From NCBI GenBank assembly GCA_903772945.1, contig CAICTM010001178.1, positions 1 to 34,934 on the forward strand: 34,934 nt of DNA. Reading direction: 5' to 3'. This document shows, one piece after another, positions 1 to 9,355 of the stretch. This stretch comes from Seminavis robusta. Lineage: Eukaryota; Bacillariophyta; Bacillariophyceae; Naviculales; Naviculaceae. Made by a program: the position numbers and the translations under genes. Positions within the stretch are counted from its first letter, which is position 1, and each line of letters starts with the position of its first letter. The notes under the pieces were generated by a model that had not been told where the DNA came from, made no database searches, and saw nothing but the letters and a program-made list of their open reading frames with translations.

Positions 1-169
1 CGACGAGGACGAAGAATATCCTACTGTTACCAGAAGTGCCGCGGCCTCTTCCGGCAATTATTTTTATCGGTCTCGTCGCCACAAAACGCCAACTCGAAAT
101 GTTCATCCGGTTTTTAGCACTACCGACGCACACCCCCATCCCACGCGGAAGCAACCAGAAGAAGCAAAC

Positions 170-1192
170 ATGGTAGTTAATAATAACAACAATGCCATCA
201 GCCCCAAAATTCAAGAATGTACCTGTGGATATCAAAAGGAACAAGATCTCTTGAAAGAAAATGCAGAGCCTCTACCACCACCACTTCCTCAACCAGTTTA
301 TTCGGTTCACAAGAGAGTCTTGCCCTCCAACCTTACGGCACTGTCATCACCATTGGGCCGACAATTTCTCTTGGAAAGCATGGCGGCTCTCACTGCAGAA
401 TCGTATTGGGCACTCACGGAACAATTCGTGAACCAGAGTGATCCGGCCTATTGCGGGGTCACCACTCTGCTCATGGTATTAAATGCCATGAACATTGACC
501 CCGGTGTTCGATGGAAGGGTGGCTGGAGATTTTATGGAGACGAAGATGTATTGCTACAACGCTGCTGCTTGAACAAGGAACGCATTCGACGAGTGGGAAT
601 CACCATGGAACAATTCATGATTTTAGGAACCTGCCACGGAACGAGAATCACCATGAAGAGACCGCCCCCGCCAGCAGAAAACGACAATAATCATTATTCC
701 GACAGCATGGACACTTCTTCTTATTCATTGCAAGAATTTCGAAAGGACTTGAAGGAAACACTGGACAGTCAATTCAACCGGGAAAATTCCATGATTGTTA
801 CATCGTATTCTCGTGCGGCCCTACAACAAACTGGTGACGGACATTTTTCTCCCATTGCAGCCTTTCACGAACCCTCGGACCACGTTCTTATTTTGGATGT
901 GGCAAGATTCAAGTACCCCCCTTATTGGGTATCCGTCAAGGAGCTGTACGAGTCCATGCAACCCGTGGACGAAGCAACCCAGCTGCCACGAGGGTGGTAT
1001 GTCATGACACCACCTTCCAACGCCGTTCATCACTCGTATCAAATGACGGATGAAGATAGACGACCGGCTCATCTTGTGCCTTTGGCACATGAAAAGGAAC
1101 CATGTCCCTTGGGTGAAATCAAGGTTCAGTTCTGCCCCGCCAAAGCCAAGGCAGAGAAAGAAGCGGGAGTAGCCCCCAAAGAGCTTCAATGA
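170..1192 (+). CDS. PCS: Phytochelatin synthase (glutathione gamma-glutamylcysteinyltransferase), possibly 5'-partial
   Basis: A papain-like transpeptidase that builds phytochelatins from glutathione for heavy-metal chelation. All three catalytic residues are visible when counted from the ATG at 170: Cys95 in DPAYCGVTTLLMVLNAM, His225 in GDGHFSPIAAF and Asp243 in ILDVARFKYPPYW. The His-Asp spacing of 18 matches plant enzymes, but the Cys-His spacing is about 24 residues longer because of a Pro/Asn/Ser-rich insert near residues 164-187. The protein stops about 95 residues after the Asp and lacks the long Cys-rich C-terminal regulatory domain of plant enzymes. The ATG has a good context (aaacATGG), but the frame is open upstream to base 2, giving 56 more codons rich in acidic and Ser/Arg residues, so the true start may lie outside the window. 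The next gene on the same strand is an iron transporter. Family identity is very secure; the 5' end is not. Confidence 0.93.
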   Translation: MVVNNNNNAISPKIQECTCGYQKEQDLLKENAEPLPPPLPQPVYSVHKRVLPSNLTALSSPLGRQFLLESMAALTAESYWALTEQFVNQSDPAYCGVTTLLMVLNAMNIDPGVRWKGGWRFYGDEDVLLQRCCLNKERIRRVGITMEQFMILGTCHGTRITMKRPPPPAENDNNHYSDSMDTSSYSLQEFRKDLKETLDSQFNRENSMIVTSYSRAALQQTGDGHFSPIAAFHEPSDHVLILDVARFKYPPYWVSVKELYESMQPVDEATQLPRGWYVMTPPSNAVHHSYQMTDEDRRPAHLVPLAHEKEPCPLGEIKVQFCPAKAKAEKEAGVAPKELQ

Positions 1193-2005
1193 TTTCAGTG
1201 AGGAGAAAGGGAAAGAATGCTCCTGGCTACTCGGCTTGGAGATTCGGCTTGGAGAAACGAAAGAGAGGCTCCGGTCTGTCCAGGTACATTTGACTGCCAA
1301 GTGACATTCCTGCCTGGCTGGAGCACTATGCTAGAGCTAGAGCTACCGTTGATGCAGGTTTTGAATTATCTCAGCGGGACGAAATCTATTGATCAACTAG
1401 ACGTCCTGCTACGTGTAGGTAGAGCCATAGGTCGTGATCGTGCCCACGACTGTGGAGTTGACAGAAGCGATGCCACCAAGAAGAACAGCATGGGTGGAAT
1501 TTCTGTGTTGCTATATCTTTCAGGACGTCGCTCAGCAAGCATAAATCCAAGTTGCTTCCAGTCTGAGTATTGGCCAAAACCTCTAAGTCGCGCGCAGAGG
1601 CGTCAAATTATTTTGCGGAGAAATCTTCTTTTTTTCACCCCAAATGAAGCCGAGAGCCGAGACGAAGGAAAACAGCTTAGGAATAGAAGTTGAGGTAAAT
1701 ATGAGATGATCAATGGAGTACATGTACAGGAGGTCTCCTTTGAATATTTCTGTATATTTAATTGTTTACCGCATCTACCTGTGTCCAAAGCTTTGTCACG
1801 CAGTGATTCAGCTCAAGAAAGATGTCATCTTTGTCACATCACTTTCGGTTCTCGACGATTTGATATCAAAGAACATTTGACTAAGTTGGACGAGTGGAAA
1901 GAAAACAGTCTCATTTGCCTTTCCTGTGGGGAAAGCCAGATAGCGACACAGTGCTGATTGACTTCAGCTCGTTGTGGAGCTCGGCTGTAGTTTGCTCTGA
2001 TAAAG
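1193..2005. other. Intergenic region
   Basis: No convincing gene. It must hold the 3' end of the phytochelatin synthase transcript and the promoter of the iron transporter. A + strand reading near 1825-1935 shows two CxxC pairs (CHLC and CLSC), but it has no supported start, ends at a stop at 1955 and does not join the downstream frame. An in-frame TAG at 1988-1990 isolates the ATG at 2006. Confidence 0.6.
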
Positions 2006-4061
2006 ATGTTTTCCACTGGATCTTTCGCGCCTCTTTACGCTGAGGAATATCTGGATGTTGGTACCGGTACCAATGCATACGGTGAACAGGAACATCAGTA
2101 TCAGTTTGGTACGCGATCGCAGAACCCTTCTAGCAATGGCTACTCCGACGTAGAACAGCCCAGCAAGAGTCCCCCCAGAGAACAGCAGGCTATCAGGCCG
2201 CTACCAGCCAGGTCCGACTACCCGAGAAAGACCAGTACCAATAGCAGCGATGATCCTACTTCCACAGGATCGAGCAGCACGAGCGACGACCGCTTGTTCG
2301 GCACTGAATCCAATTTCGAAGATGGGCCCTATGTGAGAAGACTGTCATCGTCAGCGACATCCTTCGCGCAGAGAACAAACCAGAACAGCGCTGTTGCTAG
2401 CAGCCCCGGTAGCATCAGAAGCAATTCCTCGAGACAGGGTGATGTCTCGGGAGCGAATGCACAACCTATCCCAAGTGCAGACGAGCTGGCTTCCCGTGAT
2501 CGGCAACTCCTAAAGCTCACAAAGAAGCTGGACAAGATGCATCGCAGGGTAGTGGACTTGGAAGTAGATCTCCAATGCCAAGACCTGGAAACTGTCAAAC
2601 ATTCCAAAGAAGGAGCCATCATTGAAACCCTTCTGAAGGTGGAACAGGGGAAAGATGACCCCATAGGGATTGAAGTTGGCGGTCCTCAGTTGGTGCAGGT
2701 CAACAGCAATAGCAGCAGCGAAGAGGAAAAGCAAGATCAGGAGGATACACCTGCCATGGGGGACAAGTCTTCCATTGGCCCTGAAGCTAGGAGACTCATC
2801 CACAAGCTCCTCAGTGATTACGAGGATGTGGAGCGTCTCTATAAGGAAGAAAAGTTCCAGCACGCTCGTCACATGAGAAACTTGTCATTGCGTCGAACAA
2901 GTGGCAGCCTTGTCGGCATCGATATCGACGAAACGAGTCAGGTGTCTGCTCGCTATGGAACCTGTGATAGTAGGCAGGCAGCGTTCAAGCCCATATTGCA
3001 AGAAGAGATGCGATACTCGCACATAGCCCATCCTCCCCGGGTGTCCAGAACCGGTTCGAGTCTGAGTGGGACCAGCAGGGGTGCGAGGGGGGCACCCGAC
3101 CCACCCGAGGAATTGACCAAGTACTGCCAACCACACCATGTCCACCCTCAGTTCATGTTGTTTCACGGCCAGAGCGAGAAGCGGAGAGACGACGATGATG
3201 ATCGTCACAGCGATGATTTGTCGTCCAAGGCAGTTGATACTCTCATTGATGATGAAGTCAACTCAGACTGCCACGCCGTCAAAGACCACCAAGGTGAAGG
3301 GCGCCAATACTGGCGAGATATCATCTTGGGAGTCAACGATGGTCTTGTGTCGACCTTCCTTTTAGTCGCAGGCGTGCGCGGTGGAGGGATGTCCTCCTCT
3401 GAAATTCTCTTGACTGCGATTGCTGGGTCTGTTGCTGGGGCCGTTAGCATGTGTGCGGGAGAGTATGTTGCGACCAAGTCCCAGAATGAAGTGATCGCTG
3501 GGGAGATTGCGACGGAAACGAGGCATGTTCGCGACTACCAAAAAGATGAGTTGAAAGAGGTTTCTGACCTGCTCGAGCTCATTGGCATTGACGACAGGGC
3601 ATTGCAGAAGAGGCTGATCCGCCACTATGCCCGAGACTCAAAGGCTCTCCTGAAGATCATGATTGCGTTGGAACTCGGTTTCCTCGAAGAAGAAGAGCGT
3701 TCTCCGGGTGAGTAGCTTGCGTGTCACCCCTCACAACGGCATCATGATGCAATATGCAGCTCACGCATCGCTTTTGCTGCATCCCTCAGCTATGGCAGGG
3801 TTGGTCTCGTTCTTTCTGTTCTTAGCAGGCGCCTTTCCTTCTGTGATGCCTTTCATGATACCGGACGTTGACCCGACTGTTGGTTTCATTGCTGCAGGAG
3901 TTTCGACGTGTATCGCGCTTTTGGTGGTTGGTGCTGTAAAGACTTGGGCCACCAAGGGTAACTGCTTGACTGCGGCACTCGAAAACTTGTGCGTTGCCGG
4001 CTTTGGAGGCGCCATCGCTTATGGGGCAGGGCTTCTTTCAATACAGTTCATCGAAACATAG
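2006..4061 (+). CDS. VIT1/CCC1-family vacuolar iron transporter with long N-terminal extension
   Basis: The CDS joins 2006..3707 and 3760..4061 across a 52-base intron (GTGAGT...TGCAG) that restores the frame through a split Ala codon, giving 667 residues. The family exchanges Fe2+ or Mn2+ for protons, loading vacuoles. The C-terminal 235 residues carry the complete fold: TM1 with LGVNDGLVSTFLLVAG (441-456), TM2 with AGSVAGAVSMCAGEYV (473-488), and a Glu-rich metal-binding helical pair (about 495-563). TM3 to TM5 follow in exon 2 (HPSAMAGLVSFFLFLAG, VGFIAAGVSTCIALLVVG and NLCVAGFGGAIAYGAG). Residues 1-430 are unusual: Ser-rich disorder, a predicted coiled coil at about 157-200, a second charged helix at 258-295 and an Asp/Arg tract at 393-405. 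Typical family members have only a few dozen residues before TM1. A TAG 16 to 18 bases before the ATG fixes the start. Substrate and membrane are inferred. Confidence 0.92.
2058..2073. repeat. 16-base perfect palindrome with TACCGGTA core inside a coding region
   Basis: TTGGTACCGGTACCAA lies near the start of the iron transporter frame. It encodes part of VGTGTN, so the protein constrains it only partly. Confidence 0.9.
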
Positions 4062-4691
4062 GATATACTTTATACAAAGCACCTTCCAGATCAACCACTT
4101 TTCATGCCAATGCAATGATTGGCATCTTCTCCCATGTTCCGGAAATCAGTGAACTAACTTCGTCTGCGCCAGTAGGGTAAAAAAGAAGTAAACCTCTTCA
4201 CATTGTGTACTTGATGAACCTCTTCACATTGTGTACTTGATCAAGTGTCCGTATGATTGCCCTCGCCAAGTTTTGTTGCCCTGAATGAATGATTGATTGA
4301 AGATCTGAAATCTTGCGAAATTCACAGAAGATCACAGAATCTTTGGAGTCACATGCGTCCGCGGTCAAGGGCTAGAACCGAGACAGAGATACCACCACTG
4401 GAGCTCTAGATACGACTGTAGGCGAATCATTGCGGAGGACCGTGGTGTGCTGTTGATTGCAAAACAGTCTTTCGACAGTGTTGTTACCAATGGGACGATC
4501 TCTGTTTGACGGTCCGTTTCGAGCGCTGCCTTGGTTGCTTGAAGTGCATCGAAACCAGCAGTCAGTCTCTTTCCATCAATCCTTGGTCGTCCCTTGCAGT
4601 GGGTAACGTGGCTGGATGGCTTCGAAAGCCTGAACAAGCAAGATGCTCCAAGGTACAGGTATGTCTGCTGTCCCTTGGTTTGCTTGCAGCG
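4062..4691. other. Intergenic region between convergent genes
   Basis: A tail-to-tail gap between the iron transporter and the methyltransferase-like gene. The short open frames here have no recognisable motif. The only structure seen is the 26-base tandem duplication at 4191-4241. Confidence 0.6.
4191..4241. repeat. Two-copy tandem repeat, 26-base period
   Basis: The unit beginning AACCTCTTCACATTGTGTAC occurs at 4191-4216 and again at 4217-4241 without mismatch over 25 bases. It lies about 130 bases after the iron transporter stop, probably in its 3' UTR or flank. It looks like a recent slippage duplication. Confidence 0.9.
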
Positions 4692-5936
4692 CTACAGGCC
4701 GGGATCCTTCTGCTGCTTCTTCTTCTTGGCCCAGATATCTGAAAACGATTTGAGTCGGGAGGCAAGCCGCTTCATACAGAGACTCTTGATGACAATGCAT
4801 CTTGGCTCTAGTGCATATCCCATGGATTCGATCATTGTCAATGCTTCCAATGTCCCATGTGCCCCGCTCAAACCCCCTATATCGGCATATACAACATCGT
4901 ATCCAAGTTCCCCATCCTTTCTCAACTTGAGTAGCTCGAGGGTTCGTCTCCCATCGGCCACGGCAAATTGAATGGAAGGATACTGTGCTTTGGCATGCTG
5001 AATGATTTTTGGCCCGATATCGACTCCAATGCAGTATCCTGTTCCGTCTTTGGTTGCTGCCTGGTTGTTCAATAGAGAAGTACTTCGGCCAAAATGACAT
5101 CCCACTTCAATCACAACATCACCTCCTGTGACGGTCATTGGGATGAGCCGTCTGTATTCTTCCACTCCCACGGCACAGAACACGTATGGCTCGTGGGATC
5201 TTTGTAGCTTGCCGTTTTTGTCTGCTCCTTGCAAGGACCAGTGTCCATCCATGACATGCTGTGCCGGCACAAGCCTTCGTGCGAGCGACGCCAGGCTTTT
5301 GGATTTGACTAGAATTACTGGTTGACTCTTTGTCGTTTCAAGCTGTGCCACCAGGGACAAGAGATCCATAGTCATGGAAAGGGTAGCTAGATGTAGATCA
5401 TTGCCAAACAAGTGGCCCAAATCAAGTATGATGATATCAAAGATAGGATTGTTGCGAAACACAACCTGTTTCCAATCCTCCAGTCGCTCCAATTCGACAA
5501 TGTTGACATCTTGTTGTTGTTGTTGTTCTTGTCGTGCTGCAAACGTCTCACTACTCAGGCGATGGGTGCATCTACCACTCTTGGCGACGGTAGCATCTGG
5601 TTCCACAACGTCCACCAGGGTAGCTTGGCCATTGGGAAGAATGGCTTGACAAATATCTCTGGAGACAGCATCGTATTGAGCACCAATCTGTAGGACCTTA
5701 TCTCCTGATTGACAAAAGAAGGACACAGCTCTGGACAGTTCGCTAGAGGAAGCGCACGTGATAATCGGCGGGTTGGCGGTCAACGCATTCGCAACCGAGG
5801 ATGTCAATGCCAACAAGAACAGGAGCGGCTTTGGTGTGGATAAGACGCGGACGACTCGTGGCAGAGGTTTCTTCATGGTCCCACTGCTACTTATAGAGCT
5901 CTCATTACATGTACAACGTCGGAGAATAGCCACCAT
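4692..5936 (-). CDS. Secretory or targeted protein with two SAM-methyltransferase-like domains
   Basis: A single-exon frame of 414 residues from the ATG at 5936. A second ATG at 5876 (residue 21) gives a more classical signal peptide: a basic start, a hydrophobic run LLFLLALTSSVA and a possible cleavage after AxA near residue 51. The second domain (about 258-396) has a clear class I methyltransferase motif I, VVIEVGCHFGRSTSLL, followed by YCIGVDIGPKIIQHAK, an acidic second strand, and motifs FAVADGR and YDVVYADIGG. The first domain (about 63-257) looks like a diverged copy: KVLQIGAQYDAVSRDICQ, ATLVDVVEPDA and FDIIILDLGHLFG. The glycine-rich loop is poor in this copy, so it may not bind SAM. 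The substrate is unknown. A poly-Gln run (138-142) links parts of domain 1. The product probably enters the ER or plastid; no clear plastid ASAFAP-type motif is visible. Confidence 0.75.
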   Translation of the reverse strand: MVAILRRCTCNESSISSSGTMKKPLPRVVRVLSTPKPLLFLLALTSSVANALTANPPIITCASSSELSRAVSFFCQSGDKVLQIGAQYDAVSRDICQAILPNGQATLVDVVEPDATVAKSGRCTHRLSSETFAARQEQQQQQDVNIVELERLEDWKQVVFRNNPIFDIIILDLGHLFGNDLHLATLSMTMDLLSLVAQLETTKSQPVILVKSKSLASLARRLVPAQHVMDGHWSLQGADKNGKLQRSHEPYVFCAVGVEEYRRLIPMTVTGGDVVIEVGCHFGRSTSLLNNQAATKDGTGYCIGVDIGPKIIQHAKAQYPSIQFAVADGRRTLELLKLRKDGELGYDVVYADIGGLSGAHGTLEALTMIESMGYALEPRCIVIKSLCMKRLASRLKSFSDIWAKKKKQQKDPGL

Positions 5937-6339
5937 ATTATGGCAACAGGATGAGTGATGTGAATGTGATCATCTGTGATGTATGGTCCATGGTCGAGGA
6001 TAGATCCAGAAATATCTTATTGGAACTACTATTAGCTAGAGTAGCAGTCTAGCTGGCTATTATGGCGTTCCAATCCCGAACTAAATCCCGAATGAAGACA
6101 CTTTAATTCTTTTTTGAAGATCTGGGATAGATTTGGTGAACTCGTGACCCAGCAAATAGTTCAGTGTCCAAAGCGGACACCCGACACCCACCACGACCAC
6201 AACACAACACAGTCAAAGCAGCAAGTCAACATCGTCGGAACGCTTCCTTGGCCTTGTATTGATGCTTGCACCTTCCTCTATCTGAATCATCTGAAACTAT
6301 CTCGATAGAAACGCATTAGGTAGAAGTTAGTTACCCAAG
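5937..6339. other. Divergent promoter region
   Basis: Head-to-head spacer between the methyltransferase-like gene (-) and the small coiled-coil membrane protein (+). It must carry both promoters. No TATA box or shared element could be assigned with confidence. Confidence 0.5.
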
Positions 6340-6936
6340 ATGATGGCAAGAGGATCCCCGAAGCTGACGTATACAAAGCAGAGCGATGGCTACCTTATAC
6401 GCCAAAGAACACGCATCGAGAAGAAGCCAGGCGCCTCAGAAGACTGGAGGTTCGTGTCTGCCATGTTCCTGGGGACACTCTGTTTGGCCGCTTGTCTCTT
6501 TTTCTTGTCCTCGGGAGAGTTGAATCCGTTCGCTACCGCAGGAGGAAGTCATCATCACCATCCTCATCACAACAAACATTTCCGAGAACAAAAGCATCAA
6601 GTAGAACGCTTTCTCCGGGCCGCACGTGCTCAAGTAGTAGAACTGGAAGAACGGATTGTCGAACAAGTAGAAGAACTGGAAGAACGGGTTGTCGAACAAG
6701 TACATGAAATGGAAGAAAGGATTGTCAACCTAACCACGAAAGATCCAACAAAGGAGGAAGAGGGGAAAAACATCATTCCCGCAGAAGGAGAGGAGACCGT
6801 CGCCGCCACTGCTGCATCGGAACCACAAGAAGGAGCCTCGAAGCCACAAGAAGAAGGAGCCCCAGAAGAGGAGACAACAAAAGAGCAGCAAGACGCTGCG
6901 GGAAAAGCAGACGCAACCACCGTTTCAGAACAGTGA
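6340..6936 (+). CDS. Single-pass membrane protein with hendecad coiled-coil repeats, unknown function
   Basis: 198 residues; not recognised as any named family. In order it has a basic N-terminal segment (1-35), one hydrophobic helix (about 38-57, VSAMFLGTLCLAACLFFL), a His cluster HHHHPHH (71-77) and an amphipathic helix. Three consecutive 11-residue units at 99-131 follow (VVELEERIVEQ, VEELEERVVEQ, VHEMEERIVNL). The tail from 132 is acidic and rich in Glu, Ala and Thr, and is probably disordered. The positive-inside rule suggests that the N-terminus is cytosolic and the coiled coil lies on the other side. Hendecad repeats favour right-handed oligomeric coiled coils or lipid-surface helices. 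The frame is closed at both ends and codon choice looks like that of the neighbours, so it is probably a real gene. Confidence 0.72.
   Translation: MMARGSPKLTYTKQSDGYLIRQRTRIEKKPGASEDWRFVSAMFLGTLCLAACLFFLSSGELNPFATAGGSHHHHPHHNKHFREQKHQVERFLRAARAQVVELEERIVEQVEELEERVVEQVHEMEERIVNLTTKDPTKEEEGKNIIPAEGEETVAATAASEPQEGASKPQEEGAPEEETTKEQQDAAGKADATTVSEQ
6634..6732 (+). repeat. Three tandem 33-base coding repeats
   Basis: Units at 6634-6666, 6667-6699 and 6700-6732 encode the three 11-residue coiled-coil repeats. The first two units differ at only about three positions, so the array expanded recently at DNA level; the third is more diverged. Confidence 0.88.
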
Positions 6937-7870
6937 ATTCTTGAGTCTGTGGCAACATTATTTATTCCATTCAACAACAACAAAACCCCCGTGGGTTAAT
7001 AGTGTAAATTTGGACCACAACTGTCGGATTGAAAAAGGAATGAATCGAAGTTTTGAAGAGTGGGCACCCATGGCTGCATCTCTCTTGGTGTTTTGTTCAG
7101 CGGAATCGAATCGAATCAGGTGCGAGAACATCATCTGGCAATAGGAAGAGCGCAATCCTCCACACTCAGTCACTTCCATTGACTTGCCAATACTCGCCTA
7201 AAGATCTTTACATAATGATAGTGATGCATAAGTACATGAACTGGGTCATCTAGGATCGCAGTTTATTATGTGGGAGGTGGACGAGGGCGTGCTGGTTTTT
7301 CCTGACTTTGTGAGAGTCAAACAGATGAAACCGCTCGTGCCAGTGCTATTTCTTTTTGCTTCGTTGTTTACGGTCCGGTAGGAGAAGAGCAAGGGGACAG
7401 ACAGAGCAGGTGCAAGTACTGCACGATTGACAGGGCACCTACAGCCACCCAAGACAGCTCTCTTCTGCACAGTAATTATCTCGACCAAAATCAATTCTCG
7501 GCTACCTACTCAGTAATGCTTTTCTTGGCAAAAACTAGCTTGCCTCACACTTTTTCAAAAAGCGTTCTGCACTTCCCAAAAATAGACTGTTTTAGTTTTG
7601 GAGAATGGATGATGGCAATCGAACTGGATCTAGAGCTACCTGGTACCGCTAGCGACCTCTTGCTTTCCAAATGCCAGATGGTTGTCTCTCCAGGCTCGAT
7701 TTCGGGATTACATGGAACTCGTTCCCTACTAGCTAGTACTGTACGGCATTTAAACAAGCGAAGCCTTGATTATGTTCGGAAAGGAGGAACAACAAGGAAC
7801 AAAATAGTTACGATTTTGCTGGCTACCGGTACCGATCTTAAAAACTAAGCTCACAGATCGATCAAAGAGC
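6937..7870. other. Intergenic region
   Basis: Open frames up to about 110 codons occur, but none has a recognisable motif, a believable composition or a splice partner. A CGAAT-type run lies at about 7101-7117 and a TACCGGTA word at 7824-7831. I see nothing else. Confidence 0.55.
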
Positions 7871-8050
7871 TCAAAGAACATGCCACTGTTGGGTAAGCTT
7901 GCCATCCCGTTGGAAAAGTTTGAATCCTGTGGCCGTGGCCCCTTCCCAGTCTTGCCGAACGATCTTGAGAGTGCCCGTCAGCATTGCGAGACGATGGCCA
8001 CAGTCCTCGCCTTGGATGTACGCGCAAGCAATCTTGGAGTATCTTGTAGG
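7871..8050 (-). pseudogene. Possible 3' exon or remnant of a SnoaL/NTF2-like protein gene
   Basis: On the - strand a 59-codon open stretch runs from just after a CAG acceptor (exon starting at 8050) to a TGA at 7871-7873. It has strongly protein-like content, including LTGTLKIVRQDWEG and FKLFQRDGKLTQQWHVL at its end. The final strand pattern (F..F..DGK....W.VL) resembles the last beta strands of SnoaL/NTF2-like small-molecule-binding folds. No ATG or matching upstream exon could be found within the next 1.3 kb, and the only donor-like sites are weak. It may be the terminal exon of a gene with a long intron, or a decayed copy. Family assignment is an inference from a short segment. Confidence 0.35.
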
Positions 8051-9355
8051 CTGCGGAGTCTTGGTTCGTTGCTATGAATCGCAAAAGGGCTGCCAGAAAG
8101 AAATGAGAGCCGTGCTGAACCGTACTGGTGAAGACGACTGTCACTCTAGTGACGAAGCATTGGTGTACTACATGACAAAGAAAATCCTTCGTCTGCTGCT
8201 AAAATGGGCGAGATGCATCCTATCTAGTAGGGGAAAATGGATACTCTATTGAAGTTCTTAGGAAAGGCTGCTGTCTGACGAGGATAAGCTTGTAAAGCTT
8301 TGGCTGCCCAGAATGCCAGATTTGAAATGCGAAACCGAAACGACGATGTTTGTAAAGCAAAGCAGGCAAACATGAAAGATGAAAGGGATACTACTAATGC
8401 ATTGCTTCGTAATATCCACCGAATCGACTCCCTAGCTGTTTCTAGGTTTACAGAATCTAGAATCTTGTCGCTTGTCAATGGATGCGCACATGACACGTAA
8501 TAGATCAAGTGCATACACCTTCAAGTTACTTTGGGACAACTCGGATGAATGCAAAACCAACAGTAAGGCATTTTTCATTGTAGACCGGAACTTGCTGGTA
8601 ATGGCTGGGTTGGAACGGCAGCAATGATACTCAGTCTGAACAACATAGCTGGCTACCGGTAGCTGACTATGGCATGGTACCTGCACCATGTTGAACCAAT
8701 CTGCTATCTGAGCAGCTGTGCCATACCGCAGATATCTTCTTTCCCATACTGAGAAACCACTCCACGATAAATTCGTGCCGGAAGCTCCCACTTCTTTTCA
8801 TCGGATAGTTTGATCTTGATGCAAAAGCACCCGAACCAAAAACGGAAGGATTGGCAGTAGGAACGCTCGTTGTGCCAAGAGTGTGCCACGTCAGGTTTTG
8901 AGCACTTTTTGGAAAAAATGCACTCAAAATCAGGAAAATCTTTTAGATTAAAGCCCGGAGAAAGGTTGAGATATGTTTGAAAGATTTTGGTTTAGTCTCC
9001 CGATCATTCCGTTGCTGACAGCAATCACCAAATTTGTGCTGGATCAACACAAGGTGACGCTCAAGGTTGATGGGATTGGATTCAATCATCGCTCAATGTT
9101 CCGGGCAAAAATGAAAGATACCCCTGCTTCACGCACCTCGCCCGTTGATTGGCCTCAGACACCAATCCATCCAAGAGAAGAATTTTGTTGGTGGCTCCCC
9201 GCTCACAAACCGCGAGAAAGAAGAACCCTATCACCTCTTGGTTGATTTGTTTCTTTTAACTTGTTCGGTTTGTCGCCTCTGATCGGTCCTGACGTATAAG
9301 CTTGTTTCGTGCTAGTCAGGTATTATTTCCAACACAACCAATCGAGAGAGTGACA
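8051..9355. other. Intergenic region
   Basis: No supported gene. A - strand reading at about 8704-8820 (KLSDEKKWELPARIYRGVVS) looks somewhat protein-like but has no start or splice partner. The perfect palindrome gctaccggtagc lies at 8652-8663. The promoter of the PP2C gene must lie near 9250-9355. Confidence 0.5.

Noticed and set aside
1706..1957. A + strand frame with two CxxC pairs, suggesting a small zinc-binding protein
   Set aside because: No recognisable spacing for a known finger, no good start, a stop before the next gene and no splice link; the chance of such pairs in an 80-codon frame is not small.
8704..8889. A - strand frame containing KLSDEKKWELPARIYRGVVS
   Set aside because: Protein-like in part, but it has only the short frame, no motif and no splice partner; kept only as a remark on the intergenic region.
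9302..9355. Upstream non-ATG start for the PP2C gene
   Set aside because: The frame extends upstream only from a TTG; the first ATG at 9356 gives a sensible targeting-type N-terminus.
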